Source: an uncultured Clostridia bacterium
Lineage (GTDB): Bacteria; Bacillota; Clostridia; Oscillospirales; QAKW01
Direction of reading: 5' to 3'
DNA length: 64,000 nt
Assembly: GCA_944385895.1 (NCBI GenBank)
Contig: CALWYZ010000002.1
Span: 94,285-158,284, forward strand
A program made the translations under genes and the position numbers. Below are positions 42,872 to 52,186 of the stretch, in pieces; the stretch's first letter is position 1; every line of letters begins with the position of its first letter. The notes below the pieces were generated by a model. That model was given only the letters and a program-made list of their open reading frames with translations. It was not told the origin of the DNA and did no database searches.

Positions 42872-43609
42872 ATGTTGGATGAAGCATCTTTACTTATTGC
42901 AAGAATAAACGATATTGTTGATTCTGCATATCAGAAGGATAGAGCCTTCACTCATTTTCTGAGTGAAAGCGAGTTGGCGGTCGCATTGCCGATTGTCGTT
43001 AAAAGCGGTCTTTATTACAGTACATTCGGAGGATACGACCAATCGGACAGGCGCGTTGTCGGTATTTCTCTGTCGGGATGTCCGCAAGAGGACAGCTTTC
43101 CTATAACAACGTTATATTTCAAGACTGATCAAAAAAAAAATATAGGTCACCGCGACGTTTTAGGAGCTCTGTTGGCTCTGGGCATTAAACGTTCACTTGT
43201 AGGTGATATATTTTTCAGTGACGGCTTTTGTTATTTCTTTGTTGAATCCAATATATCGGATTTTGTGATAAATAATTTTGATTCTGTTGCGGATTTATCA
43301 GTCAAGGTACAGAAATTTGACGGTAAAATTCAATATAAGAGAGAATTTGAGCAGATGGTCTGCATTGTTATGTCAATGAGACTTGATTGTATTGTGTCAG
43401 CAGTAGCATCATGCTCCAGAGCCGAGGCGGAAATGAAAATATCGTCAGGAACGGTATTTGTAAATTCCATGTCTGTTAAGAAAAAAGATTTTATACTTAA
43501 GTTTGGGGATATTTTGTCGGTAAGGCGTTTAGGTAAGTATAAACTTGATTATGCCGCCGGCGCCACAAAAAAAGGTAGGATCAAATTGAATATTTTAAAA
43601 TACACTTAA
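42872..43609 (+). CDS. YlmH-type RNA-binding S4-domain protein
   Basis: 245 residues. The N-terminal part (RINDIVDSAYQKDRAFTHF and GGYDQSDRRVVG) is the YlmH domain. The C-terminal S4 domain reads SRAEAEMKISSGTVFVNS followed by KFGDILSVRR. YlmH relatives bind ribosomes or tRNA and have been linked with rescue of stalled 50S subunits in B. subtilis. The ribosome site is weak; translation may couple to yggT, whose stop is 1 nt away. Confidence 0.88.
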   Translation: MLDEASLLIARINDIVDSAYQKDRAFTHFLSESELAVALPIVVKSGLYYSTFGGYDQSDRRVVGISLSGCPQEDSFPITTLYFKTDQKKNIGHRDVLGALLALGIKRSLVGDIFFSDGFCYFFVESNISDFVINNFDSVADLSVKVQKFDGKIQYKREFEQMVCIVMSMRLDCIVSAVASCSRAEAEMKISSGTVFVNSMSVKKKDFILKFGDILSVRRLGKYKLDYAAGATKKGRIKLNILKYT

Positions 43610-43622
43610 GGGGGTTTAAATA

Positions 43623-44492
43623 ATGCTGAAACCTGAAGAACTCAGAAATCGCGAATTTGAAGTAAGCGTACTGGGTGGGTATAAACGAGAAACGGTCGAT
43701 ATGTTTTTTATGACCGTTGCGGATGACTATGAAAAACTTTATAACGAGAACAATGAGCTTATACAAAAGCTCAAGGTATGCGTTAATAAGATAGAGGAAT
43801 ACAGAAAAGACGAGCAGTTTTTGAAGACTGCTATAATTAATGCCGAAAAATTAAATGAAAGCACTTTAAAAGATATAGAAAACCGTGAAAAAGAGGCGGA
43901 AAAAAGCGCTAAGGAAACTGCCCAAAGCATTTTGACCGCTGCACGGGAAGAAGCGGAAAATATAGTCAAAAGAGCAAGAATAGATTCAGAGGAATCTATC
44001 AGAGCTTATGAAATTAATGCGGATCGGAAAATTTGCGAGATAAAAAACAGTGTACAGGCAGAGGAAAAAAAGCTTGACCAGATGAAAAAAGAAGTGTCGG
44101 ATTTTAAAGACAAAGTATTTAAGCTCTATAAACAGCATTTGAATTCACTCAGCAAATTGCCGTCTGTTGAAAAAAATCAACAGCAGGAAACAGCAGAGCA
44201 GCCAAGCGATTCTGAAGTTAAAGAATATGAAGACCTGCCTTCAAATACCGAACAGACTGCTAACGATGTTGATGCTCAGCCTATAACTCAGTCACAGACT
44301 CCTGTTAAGGAAAAAGAAAAGGTGGCTGTACACTCTGCAAAGACAAAAAATACAGAAAAAACAGCTGAGTTTATAATTGACAAGAAAAATAATACTCCCA
44401 AAAACAAAAAGCTTGGCGAAATGTTTGATAATAATTTGAAATTTAAAGATTTGAAGTTTGGAACAGATTTTGATTTAAACAAAGATGATTGA
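43623..44492 (+). CDS. divIVA: DivIVA-domain cell division/polarity protein
   Basis: 289 residues. The membrane-curvature-binding head is FEVSVLGGYKRETVDMFF, followed by a long coiled coil (about 30-175) rich in Glu and Lys. The C-terminal 110 residues are polar and low in complexity, ending in a basic-acidic patch. DivIVA marks septa and poles. GGGGG lies before ATG 43623. Its place next to sepF, yggT and ylmH is the standard Firmicutes arrangement. The stop overlaps lspA by 8 nt. Confidence 0.88.
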   Translation: MLKPEELRNREFEVSVLGGYKRETVDMFFMTVADDYEKLYNENNELIQKLKVCVNKIEEYRKDEQFLKTAIINAEKLNESTLKDIENREKEAEKSAKETAQSILTAAREEAENIVKRARIDSEESIRAYEINADRKICEIKNSVQAEEKKLDQMKKEVSDFKDKVFKLYKQHLNSLSKLPSVEKNQQQETAEQPSDSEVKEYEDLPSNTEQTANDVDAQPITQSQTPVKEKEKVAVHSAKTKNTEKTAEFIIDKKNNTPKNKKLGEMFDNNLKFKDLKFGTDFDLNKDD

Positions 44493-45021
44493 TGGTAATA
44501 GCTTGATTAAAAACAAATTGATAATGCGGCGTATTTTGCTGTCAGGATTAACTGCTTTTATTGTATTTATTGATCAATTCACAAAACAGCTTGTCGAAAA
44601 TAATATGGAGTTGAATGATCAGCTGACGGTAATTAAAGGCTTTTTTGAACTTTGCTATGTACGTAACAAAGGCGCTAGCTTTGGTATGCTGGCAAATGCG
44701 AGATGGATTTTTTTGGTTGTCACGATTATTGTTATCATAATACTTATCGTCTTGCTGTCACTCGATTATTTTAAAAGCAAATTTGCAGATATATCGCTTG
44801 TATTTATACTTGCTGGGGGTATCGGCAACATGATTGACAGGATTTTCCTGGGAGAAGTAATAGACTTTTTTCAGTTTCAGATAAAATTGTTTGATTTTAT
44901 TTTTAATGTTGCCGATGTGTTTGTATTTTTCGGAACTATTATGTTTATTGTTTATTATTTTTTTTATTACGACAGAAATAATGAAAAAACCAAATATGAA
45001 CAGCGAATCGAAGAAAATTGA
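44485..45021 (+). CDS. lspA: Lipoprotein signal peptidase II
   Basis: Membrane aspartic peptidase that removes lipoprotein signal peptides after lipidation. 178 residues with four hydrophobic helices. The motifs are FIDQFTKQL, RNKGASFGML, the first catalytic Asp in GGIGNMIDRIF and the second in FNVADVFVFFG. ATG 44485 overlaps divIVA by 8 nt; ATG 44524 (MRRILLSG) is an alternative start. The livJ lipoprotein is one likely client. Confidence 0.93.
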   Translation: MIDGNSLIKNKLIMRRILLSGLTAFIVFIDQFTKQLVENNMELNDQLTVIKGFFELCYVRNKGASFGMLANARWIFLVVTIIVIIILIVLLSLDYFKSKFADISLVFILAGGIGNMIDRIFLGEVIDFFQFQIKLFDFIFNVADVFVFFGTIMFIVYYFFYYDRNNEKTKYEQRIEEN

Positions 45022-45937
45022 ATTTACGGTTGATGAACAAGGCAGCTTTACTAGATTAGATAAGCTGCTTTGTTTGCGTATACCTGAATTCACAAGAAAT
45101 AAAATTGTCACTATGATTGACAGCGGAAATGTCACAGTTAACGGATATCATGTGTCAAAGAGCTATAAAATAAAGCAGGGGGATAATATAATTGTAAGTA
45201 TTCCAAAGCCCAAGCCTTTTGAGGCAGTAGGTGAGGATATATCACTTGATATCGTGTATGAAGACAGCGATATCATAGTCGTCAATAAGCCCAAGGGTAT
45301 GGTTGTCCATCCCGCACATGGAAATGAAGACGGGACTCTTGTAAATGCGCTTTTGTATCATTGCAACGGTTCATTGTCCGGGATAAACGGAGTGATGCGT
45401 CCGGGTATAGTTCACAGGATAGATAAAGACACAAGCGGTCTGCTGGTTATTGCAAAAAATGACACTGCACATAATGGGCTTGCGGCACAGTTCAGCTCTC
45501 ATTCTATTGTCAGAGAATACAGAGCTATAGTATACGGCAACATAAAGAATGACATAGGTAAGATAGATAAACCTATTGCCAGGCATAAAACTGACAGAAA
45601 ACGCATGGCCTGCCGTCCTGATCTGGCAACTGCAAAACATGCAGTTACACATTATAAGGTTTTAAAGAGATACAACGGCTTTACGTACATCAGTTGTAAA
45701 CTTGAAACTGGCAGAACTCATCAGATTCGTGTTCATATGGCAGATATGGGACATTTCATTATAGGCGACAGTGTTTACGGCAGAAAAATCGACAAAATAA
45801 ATATAGATTTTGAAGGTCAGTGTCTTCATGCCAAAACATTGGGCTTTATCCATCCTAATACCGGAAAAAAGATGCTGTTTGACAGCAGACTGCCTGATTA
45901 TTTTCTGAAATTACTAGATAAAATAAGTAAACTGTAA
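44981..45937 (+). CDS. RluD/RluA-family 23S rRNA pseudouridine synthase
   Basis: Converts uridines to pseudouridine in rRNA. 318 residues from ATG 44981; ATG 44996 is also possible, and both overlap the end of lspA in another frame. An N-terminal S4 domain (LCLRIPEFTRNKIVTMI) precedes the catalytic domain: VVNKPKGMVVHPAHGN, the catalytic Asp in HRIDKDTSGLLVIAK, and GRTHQIRVHM. The lspA-rluD pair is a common neighbourhood. The target position in rRNA cannot be told. Confidence 0.92.
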   Translation: MKKPNMNSESKKIEFTVDEQGSFTRLDKLLCLRIPEFTRNKIVTMIDSGNVTVNGYHVSKSYKIKQGDNIIVSIPKPKPFEAVGEDISLDIVYEDSDIIVVNKPKGMVVHPAHGNEDGTLVNALLYHCNGSLSGINGVMRPGIVHRIDKDTSGLLVIAKNDTAHNGLAAQFSSHSIVREYRAIVYGNIKNDIGKIDKPIARHKTDRKRMACRPDLATAKHAVTHYKVLKRYNGFTYISCKLETGRTHQIRVHMADMGHFIIGDSVYGRKIDKINIDFEGQCLHAKTLGFIHPNTGKKMLFDSRLPDYFLKLLDKISKL

Positions 45938-45990
45938 TATTTTGGCTTAAAAAAACAATATTAAATTTTTGCTAAATTTGGCTTTTTCTA

Positions 45991-46019
45991 TTTACAAAAC
46001 AGTTTAGTTTTTATATTAT
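45991..46019 (+). promoter_or_regulatory. Probable promoter of the pyrH-to-dnaE operon
   Basis: TTTACA at 45991-45996, a 17-nt spacer and TATTAT at 46014-46019. A second TATAAT-like element lies at 46022-46027. The 48 nt between here and the pyrH ATG (46067) are AT-rich leader. Confidence 0.5.
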
Positions 46020-46066
46020 TATATAATAAATAGTAATAATATATTATTATGCTAAAGGAGTTTAAA

Positions 46067-46801
46067 ATGGAAGAACAGCTTGTGTACAAAAGAATATTAC
46101 TTAAGTTGAGCGGTGAGGCGCTTTCCGGTGAAAAGGGAAGCGGTATAGATTTTGACTATGTATTGAAAGTATCTCAGACCATAAAAAAATGTGTTGAGAT
46201 AGGCGCACAGATAACTATAGTTGTTGGCGGAGGCAATTATTGGAGAGGCCGCAGCAACAAACATATGGACCGCACGCGTGCAGATCATATCGGTATGCTT
46301 GCAACAGCTATGAACGCTTTGACTTTGCTTGACGGACTGACTCAGGTGGGAGTTGACGCCAGAGTTCAGACTGCCATAGAAATGAGACAGATAGCTGAGC
46401 CCTACATCAGAAACAGAGCAGTCCGTCACCTTGAAAAGGGCAGAGTGGTTATATTCGGATGCGGTACCGGAAACCCCTTCTTTTCAACTGATACGGCGGC
46501 CGCGCTGAGAGCTGCTGAAGTTGATGCTGACATAATATTTAAAGCTACAAATGTTGACGGTGTCTACACTTCTGATCCCAAAAAGGATCCATCGGCTAAA
46601 AAGTACAGCGAACTGAGCTTTATTGATGTTCTGAAAGATGAACTTAAGGTTATGGATATGCCTGCTGCTGCAATGTGCAACGATAATAACATTCCGATTT
46701 TAGTCTTTGACCTTTCGGATCCTGAAAATATAATTCGCGCCTTAAGAGGCGAGAAAATAGGAACAATAGTACACAGAGGAGGAACAACCCATGTCGAGTA
46801 A
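46067..46801 (+). CDS. pyrH: UMP kinase
   Basis: Phosphorylates UMP to UDP. 244 residues from ATG 46067, 6 nt after AAAGGAG; ATG 46049 in frame has no such site. The motifs are [53 protein letters not shown] and [15 protein letters not shown], typical of the hexameric bacterial enzyme of the amino-acid-kinase fold. The stop overlaps frr by 11 nt. Confidence 0.96.
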   Translation: MEEQLVYKRILLKLSGEALSGEKGSGIDFDYVLKVSQTIKKCVEIGAQITIVVGGGNYWRGRSNKHMDRTRADHIGMLATAMNALTLLDGLTQVGVDARVQTAIEMRQIAEPYIRNRAVRHLEKGRVVIFGCGTGNPFFSTDTAAALRAAEVDADIIFKATNVDGVYTSDPKKDPSAKKYSELSFIDVLKDELKVMDMPAAAMCNDNNIPILVFDLSDPENIIRALRGEKIGTIVHRGGTTHVE

Positions 46802-47345
46802 GTATCCTGAAATTGAAGAAAAAATGAATAAGGCACTAGGTGTCCTTAATGAACAGCTTCATACCCTGAGAGCCGGCAGAGCAAATGCCGCGGTCCTTGA
46901 CAAAATAAAAGTCGAGTATTATGGCACTATGTCAAAAATTAACGAAGTTGCTGCTATAAGTGTGCCCGAACCGAGAATGTTGGTTATTCAGCCTTGGGAT
47001 GTGTCACTGATTAAGGAGATAGAAAAAGCTATTCAGGCATCAGATGTAGGAATAAATCCTGCAAACGACGGTAAGGTTATACGTCTTCTATTTCCCCAGC
47101 CCACTGAAGAGCGTCGCCGTGAGCTTGTAAAAGAATCTAAAAAATACGGCGAAGATACTAAAGTGGCAATTAGAAATATAAGACGCGATAATATCGAAAA
47201 ATATAAAAAAATGGAAAAAAATCATGAAATCACTGAGGATGATTTGAAAGCCGCAGAAAGCGATATACAAAAAATGACTGATGAATATATCAAAAAGATT
47301 GATGTGATAATTACGGAAAAAGAAAAAGAAATAATGGCAGTTTAA
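46791..47345 (+). CDS. frr: Ribosome recycling factor
   Basis: Splits post-termination ribosomes together with EF-G. 184 residues, normal length. The tRNA-like three-helix part shows [20 protein letters not shown] and [18 protein letters not shown], and the C-terminal helix shows [27 protein letters not shown] lies upstream of ATG 46791. Co-expression with pyrH is nearly universal. Confidence 0.97.
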   Translation: MSSKYPEIEEKMNKALGVLNEQLHTLRAGRANAAVLDKIKVEYYGTMSKINEVAAISVPEPRMLVIQPWDVSLIKEIEKAIQASDVGINPANDGKVIRLLFPQPTEERRRELVKESKKYGEDTKVAIRNIRRDNIEKYKKMEKNHEITEDDLKAAESDIQKMTDEYIKKIDVIITEKEKEIMAV

Positions 47346-47359
47346 GGAGCAGCATATAA

Positions 47360-48097
47360 ATGCCGATTTTTAAAAAAAATAAGTTTTTAGCAGACAGAAG
47401 CTGTCTTCCCAATCATGTCGGCATAATAATGGATGGTAATGGAAGATGGGCTAAAAAGCGCGGCCTTCCGAGAACGGCGGGTCATGCCGCAGGCGTCAAG
47501 GTTTTTAAAAACATAGTTTTCTACGCTAAGGATATGGGACTTAAAAATCTGACTGTATATGCATTCTCTACTGAAAACTGGAAACGTCCCAAAAAAGAAG
47601 TCGATAAAATAATGCAGCTTTTGGATCAGATGATAGATGAGGCTCTGGACGATTTTATGAACCAGAAGGTGCGCGTCAGATTCTTGGGTGACAGAGACAA
47701 GATTAACGAAAGTCTGCTGAAAAAAATGGATCTTGTAATGGACTTGACTAAGCAGTTTAATAATACTACCCTTTATATCGCCTTGAACTACGGCGGAAGA
47801 CAGGAGATTGTTTCAGCAGTAAGAAAAATTGCTGATAACCTGTCAAAGGGAGAGTTACGTATCCAAGACATAACACCACAAAGTTTCGGCAAGTATTTGT
47901 ATTATGAGGACATAGACAGTGTGGATTTAATAATACGCCCAAGCGGGGAACAGAGAATTTCAAATTTTCTGCTGTGGCAGTCGGCTTATGCCGAGCTATG
48001 GTTTTCTGATGTGCTTTGGCCGGATTTTAAGCCTGAGCATCTTGAAAAAGCAATTTATGATTATCAGCACAGAAACAGGAGATTCGGGGGAATATGA
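47360..48097 (+). CDS. uppS: Undecaprenyl diphosphate synthase
   Basis: Makes the C55 lipid carrier for wall polymers by cis-prenyl elongation of FPP. 245 residues. The catalytic region is IIMDGNGRWAKKRGLPRTAGH, followed by YAFSTENWKRP, RFLGDRDKI and the C-terminal RPSGEQRISNFLLWQSAYAE. GGAG precedes ATG 47360. IPP comes from the MEP pathway genes downstream, and murB consumes carrier-linked chemistry further on. Confidence 0.96.
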   Translation: MPIFKKNKFLADRSCLPNHVGIIMDGNGRWAKKRGLPRTAGHAAGVKVFKNIVFYAKDMGLKNLTVYAFSTENWKRPKKEVDKIMQLLDQMIDEALDDFMNQKVRVRFLGDRDKINESLLKKMDLVMDLTKQFNNTTLYIALNYGGRQEIVSAVRKIADNLSKGELRIQDITPQSFGKYLYYEDIDSVDLIIRPSGEQRISNFLLWQSAYAELWFSDVLWPDFKPEHLEKAIYDYQHRNRRFGGI

Positions 48098-48939
48098 AAA
48101 ACTTTTTAACAAGACTTTTCACTTCATTTTTAATTTTGGCTATTTTTGCCGTTATGGTAATAGCTTCGTTTTTTGATACCATATTCGAATTGACTGTTTC
48201 ACTTCTGTCCATGATGTGTATTTATGAGGCCATAAATGCTATCGGTTTTGCAAAATTCAAGAGATTTATGATACCGAGCATGATTTATGCATTTTTGGTT
48301 CCTCTTTCGTTTTTACTTACCGAACAGATGAATAAAAGTCCGTATTATCTTATAATAATTTTGACTTTTATTTATATGATTTCATTTATTCTTGTATCAA
48401 TGTTGAATTTTAATAAAATAAAATTTAATGATGCTGCTACAATTATGTTTGTATCCCTTGTCATAACTTGCTTTTTGTCAAACATAATATTATTGAGGCA
48501 AGTGCCTGTGCACGGACTATTCTATATGTTGCTTGTTATTGCTTGCTTTTCTTGGGCGACAGATGTATTTGCATACCTTATAGGTATGTCAATAGGCAAA
48601 CACAGGTTTGCGCCCAACATCAGTCCCAAAAAGACAATAGAGGGTTCTGTAGGAGGCACTCTTGCATCTGTTATTATTACTTTTATTGCTTTGTTGATTT
48701 ATAAAAATATAACCGGTACAGATTATAATTTGCCGCTTACCTTAGGATATGCGCTGATATGTTCTTTAGTAGGCCAGATAGGTGATCTTGCGTTTTCCTA
48801 TATAAAACGCAGTTACGGGATAAAGGATTTCGGTAATATACTTCCCGGACACGGTGGTGTTCTGGACAGACTTGACAGTCTTATATTTCTGTCACCGTTT
48901 TTCTATATGTTGATAACGTTTAAGGAATTTTTGTTTTAA
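48094..48939 (+). CDS. cdsA: Phosphatidate cytidylyltransferase
   Basis: Forms CDP-diacylglycerol, the branch point of phospholipid synthesis. 281 residues with about eight hydrophobic segments. The signature near the C-terminus, GQIGDLAFSYIKRSYGIKDF followed by LPGHGGVLDRLDSL, contains the S-x-K-R and DR-x-D catalytic elements. It overlaps uppS by 4 nt. Confidence 0.95.
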   Translation: MKNFLTRLFTSFLILAIFAVMVIASFFDTIFELTVSLLSMMCIYEAINAIGFAKFKRFMIPSMIYAFLVPLSFLLTEQMNKSPYYLIIILTFIYMISFILVSMLNFNKIKFNDAATIMFVSLVITCFLSNIILLRQVPVHGLFYMLLVIACFSWATDVFAYLIGMSIGKHRFAPNISPKKTIEGSVGGTLASVIITFIALLIYKNITGTDYNLPLTLGYALICSLVGQIGDLAFSYIKRSYGIKDFGNILPGHGGVLDRLDSLIFLSPFFYMLITFKEFLF

Positions 48940-48951
48940 GGTTATTATATT

Positions 48952-50115
48952 ATGACGACTGTATCAATTTTAGGCTCAACCGGCTCTATCGGAAGGCAAA
49001 CGCTTGAGGTGTGCAAAGATCTGGATATTAGGGTGAATGCAATATCTGCAAAAAGCAATATAAATCTGCTTGAAGCACAGGCAAGGCAGTTTAATGCAAA
49101 GCTTGTCAGTGTTTATGACGAAAAATACTATAATGAGCTTAAAACACGTTTAGCTGATACCTCATCAAGTGTTCTTTGCGGTCAAGAGGGCAATATTGCC
49201 GTTGCACAATATGAATCGTCTGAAACAGTTATAACTGCAATGTCAGGCATGATTGGCCTGATTCCCACAATTTCAGCAATAAAAGCACGTAAAAGAATAG
49301 GTCTTGCAAACAAGGAGACTCTTGTATGTGCAGGACATATAATTATGCCCATGGCAAAGCTCTATGGTTGTCAGATTATTCCGGTTGACTCAGAGCACAG
49401 TGCAATTTTCCAGTGCCTTAACGGCAGGATGGGCAACAAAATCAAAAAGATAATTCTTACAGCATCCGGAGGACCTTTTTTCGGCAAAACACGCAGCGAA
49501 TTGACTGGTGTTTCAAAAGACGATGCACTTATGCATCCTAATTGGTCTATGGGTCAAAAAATTACCATTGACAGTGCCACTCTTATGAATAAGGGATTGG
49601 AAATAATAGAGGCAAAATGGCTATTTGACGTTGATGTTGACAATATAGAAGTTATAGTTCACAGAGAAAGTATCGTTCATTCGGCCGTTGAATTTGAGGA
49701 TAATTCTGTTATTGCTCAGTTGGGTGTTCCTAAAATGTATTTGCCAATAAAATATGCGCTCACATATCCTAAACGCGTCGAGAGCAAATGTCATGAGTTG
49801 TCTCTTGCCGGCAAGACTCTTCATTTTGAGAATCCTGACCGTAAAACTTTTAAATGTCTTGATCTTGCAGTTTGCTCTCTGAAAAAAGGCGGAGTGTATC
49901 CGGCAATAATGAACGCTGCCAATGAAAAGGCGGTAGAGCTATTTTTGAATGATAAAATAAAATTTCTTGATATTGCAGATATTGTTGAAAACACTATAAA
50001 CAATATTGATATTAAACCTGATAATACTGATATAAGCTCTGTATTGTCTGCTGACAGTCAGGCACGTGATTTTGTTATAAGATTGGTAGGAGAACAGATA
50101 TGCAGACAGTTTTGA
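48952..50115 (+). CDS. dxr: 1-deoxy-D-xylulose-5-phosphate reductoisomerase
   Basis: First committed enzyme of the MEP isoprenoid pathway. 387 residues. NADPH motif GSTGSIGRQTLEV at the N-terminus, LANKETLVCAGHI, the metal/substrate motif VDSEHSAIFQCL and the flexible loop ending MHPNWSMGQKITIDSA are present. The product feeds ispG (51143) and the prenyl users uppS and miaA in this window. The last bases overlap rseP. Confidence 0.96.
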   Translation: MTTVSILGSTGSIGRQTLEVCKDLDIRVNAISAKSNINLLEAQARQFNAKLVSVYDEKYYNELKTRLADTSSSVLCGQEGNIAVAQYESSETVITAMSGMIGLIPTISAIKARKRIGLANKETLVCAGHIIMPMAKLYGCQIIPVDSEHSAIFQCLNGRMGNKIKKIILTASGGPFFGKTRSELTGVSKDDALMHPNWSMGQKITIDSATLMNKGLEIIEAKWLFDVDVDNIEVIVHRESIVHSAVEFEDNSVIAQLGVPKMYLPIKYALTYPKRVESKCHELSLAGKTLHFENPDRKTFKCLDLAVCSLKKGGVYPAIMNAANEKAVELFLNDKIKFLDIADIVENTINNIDIKPDNTDISSVLSADSQARDFVIRLVGEQICRQF

Positions 50116-51128
50116 ATATAGTAGTTACACTGCTGGTTTTCGGTGTTTTGATTCTTGCTCATGAGGCAGGTCATTTTTTTGTTGCAAAAGCATGTAAAGT
50201 AAAAATAAACGAATTTGCAATCGGGATGGGTCCTGCCATATATAAAAAGCAGGGCAAAGAAACTCTTTACAGTATTCGCATTTTACCGATCGGCGGCTTT
50301 GTTCAGATGGACGGAGAAGACGGCGAGGGTACTGATGAAAATTCGTTCAATAAAAAACCGTATTGGAAACGCTTTTTAATTCTTGTGACGGGTGCCGTTA
50401 TGAACATTTTATTAGGGTTTATATTAATTTGTATTATAAACTCTCAACGAGCACTTTTGCCTACTACCATTGTTGCTGGCTTTGATGAAAATTCTGTCTC
50501 GAATTCATACGGCCTTCAGGAAAACGATGAGATTTTAAAAATCAACAATTACGGTGTAAAAAGTTATCTTGACATATCGTACGGACTTGCAACTGCAGGT
50601 GCTGAACCTGTGGACATCACTGTTCTGCGCGATGGAAAGCAGGTTGTTTTAAGCAATGTCGAGTTTCCTGTAATAACGGACGAAAATATTGGTGAAAGCT
50701 ATACACTTGATTTTATTGTATTTGGTGAAAGGCGCTCTTTTATCAGTACCGTAAAATACTCTTTTGATTGGACTGTTTCAATATCAAAATCAATTTATTC
50801 ATTTTTTGGTACACTTTTTACCGGAAAAGCTGATTTGAATCAGGTTTCCGGACCTGTAGGCACAACTACAGCAATAGGGCAGAGCGTTCAGTTGGGACTT
50901 GACTACCTGCTGCTTGCTGTGGCTTTGATTTCTATAAACCTGGGTATCTTAAACCTTCTGCCGTTTCCGGCGCTTGACGGAGGACGTATTCTATTTCTTG
51001 CTATAGAGGCGATACGCAGAAAGCCGATGAGTCAAAAAATCGAGTATTCTATAAATGCAGCAGGTCTGATACTGTTGCTCACTTTGATGCTGGTTATTAC
51101 GGTTAAAGATGTTATTCATTTATTTTAA
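50100..51128 (+). CDS. rseP: Site-2 protease RseP
   Basis: Intramembrane zinc metalloprotease that cleaves anti-sigma factors and signal-peptide remnants. 342 residues with four hydrophobic segments. HExxH is in LAHEAGHFFVAK, the PDZ domain spans about 130-220 (LQENDEILKINNYG), and the second metal ligand is in NLLPFPALDGGRI. AGGAG lies upstream of ATG 50100 within the last 16 nt of dxr. Gene order cdsA-dxr-rseP is standard. Confidence 0.94.
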   Translation: MQTVLNIVVTLLVFGVLILAHEAGHFFVAKACKVKINEFAIGMGPAIYKKQGKETLYSIRILPIGGFVQMDGEDGEGTDENSFNKKPYWKRFLILVTGAVMNILLGFILICIINSQRALLPTTIVAGFDENSVSNSYGLQENDEILKINNYGVKSYLDISYGLATAGAEPVDITVLRDGKQVVLSNVEFPVITDENIGESYTLDFIVFGERRSFISTVKYSFDWTVSISKSIYSFFGTLFTGKADLNQVSGPVGTTTAIGQSVQLGLDYLLLAVALISINLGILNLLPFPALDGGRILFLAIEAIRRKPMSQKIEYSINAAGLILLLTLMLVITVKDVIHLF

Positions 51129-51142
51129 AAGGATATTGTGTT

Positions 51143-52177
51143 TTGAAAATCGTAAAAATAGGAAATCTTACGCTTGGTGATAAGCGTGAAATATATGTTC
51201 AGTCAATGCTTTCAACCCGTCGTGAAGACACGGAGGGTGCAATCAAGCAGGCACAGGCTCTTGAAAAAGCAGGCTGTCATATAGTGCGTCTTGCAATACC
51301 TGACAAGGAATCAGTAAAAACTGTATACGCTCTTAAAAATAATATATCAATACCTGTAGTTGCAGATATACATTTTGATTATAAGCTTGCGCTTGAATGT
51401 ATTGCGGCAGGCGTAGATAAGATACGTATAAATCCCGGAAATATAGGTTCCAATGAAAAAATCAGAGCTGTTGCCAATGCCTGTGTGGCAAATGGTGTCC
51501 CGATCCGTATCGGTGTTAACGGCGGTTCTCTTGAAAAGCATGTGCTTGCTAAGTATGGCGCCCCTACCTCAGATGCACTTGTTGAAAGCGCTCTTTATCA
51601 TGTCTTACTGCTTGAAAGATTTGATTTTCACGATATAGTTATATCAATAAAATCCTCTGATGTAAAAACAATGATTTCAGGCTATCGTAAGCTTTCTGAG
51701 AGATGTGATTATCCACTTCATTTGGGTGTGACTGAGGCGGGTACTCTGCGAATGGGTATAGTAAAAAATTCTATAGGAATTGGTTCACTTCTTGCTGATG
51801 GAATCGGTGATACCATTCGAGTTTCACTGACTGCCGATCCTGTTTATGAAGTGAAAGCCGGATATGATATACTGAAAGCGTTGGGACTTTGTAAATCACA
51901 TGTTCAGTTTATTTCATGCCCCACATGCGGCAGATGCCAAATAGATCTTATCCCTCTGGCGGAAAAAATAGAAACTGCACTTGAGGACTGCAAAAAAAAT
52001 ATTAAGGTTGCAGTAATGGGCTGCGCTGTGAATGGTCCGGGAGAGGCTAAAGAGGCAGATATAGGTATAGCCGGCGGCAAAGATGAGGGCTTGATTTTTA
52101 AAAAAGGTGTTATTTTGAAAAAAGTTCCGTACTCAAAACTTTTTGATGAATTTATGAAAGAAATAGATAAAATATAG
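51143..52177 (+). CDS. ispG: 4-hydroxy-3-methylbut-2-enyl diphosphate synthase (IspG/GcpE)
   Basis: Penultimate MEP pathway enzyme, an iron-sulfur protein that reduces MEcPP to HMBPP. 344 residues beginning with TTG 51143, after AAAAGGA. The barrel motifs VQSMLSTRREDTEG and DIHFDYKLALE are visible. The [4Fe-4S] ligands are in CPTCGRCQIDL and MGCAVNGPGEAKEADIG. Electrons would come from ferredoxin or flavodoxin, plausible in this ferredoxin-based anaerobe. Confidence 0.96.
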   Translation: MKIVKIGNLTLGDKREIYVQSMLSTRREDTEGAIKQAQALEKAGCHIVRLAIPDKESVKTVYALKNNISIPVVADIHFDYKLALECIAAGVDKIRINPGNIGSNEKIRAVANACVANGVPIRIGVNGGSLEKHVLAKYGAPTSDALVESALYHVLLLERFDFHDIVISIKSSDVKTMISGYRKLSERCDYPLHLGVTEAGTLRMGIVKNSIGIGSLLADGIGDTIRVSLTADPVYEVKAGYDILKALGLCKSHVQFISCPTCGRCQIDLIPLAEKIETALEDCKKNIKVAVMGCAVNGPGEAKEADIGIAGGKDEGLIFKKGVILKKVPYSKLFDEFMKEIDKI

Positions 52178-52186
52178 GGAATACAG

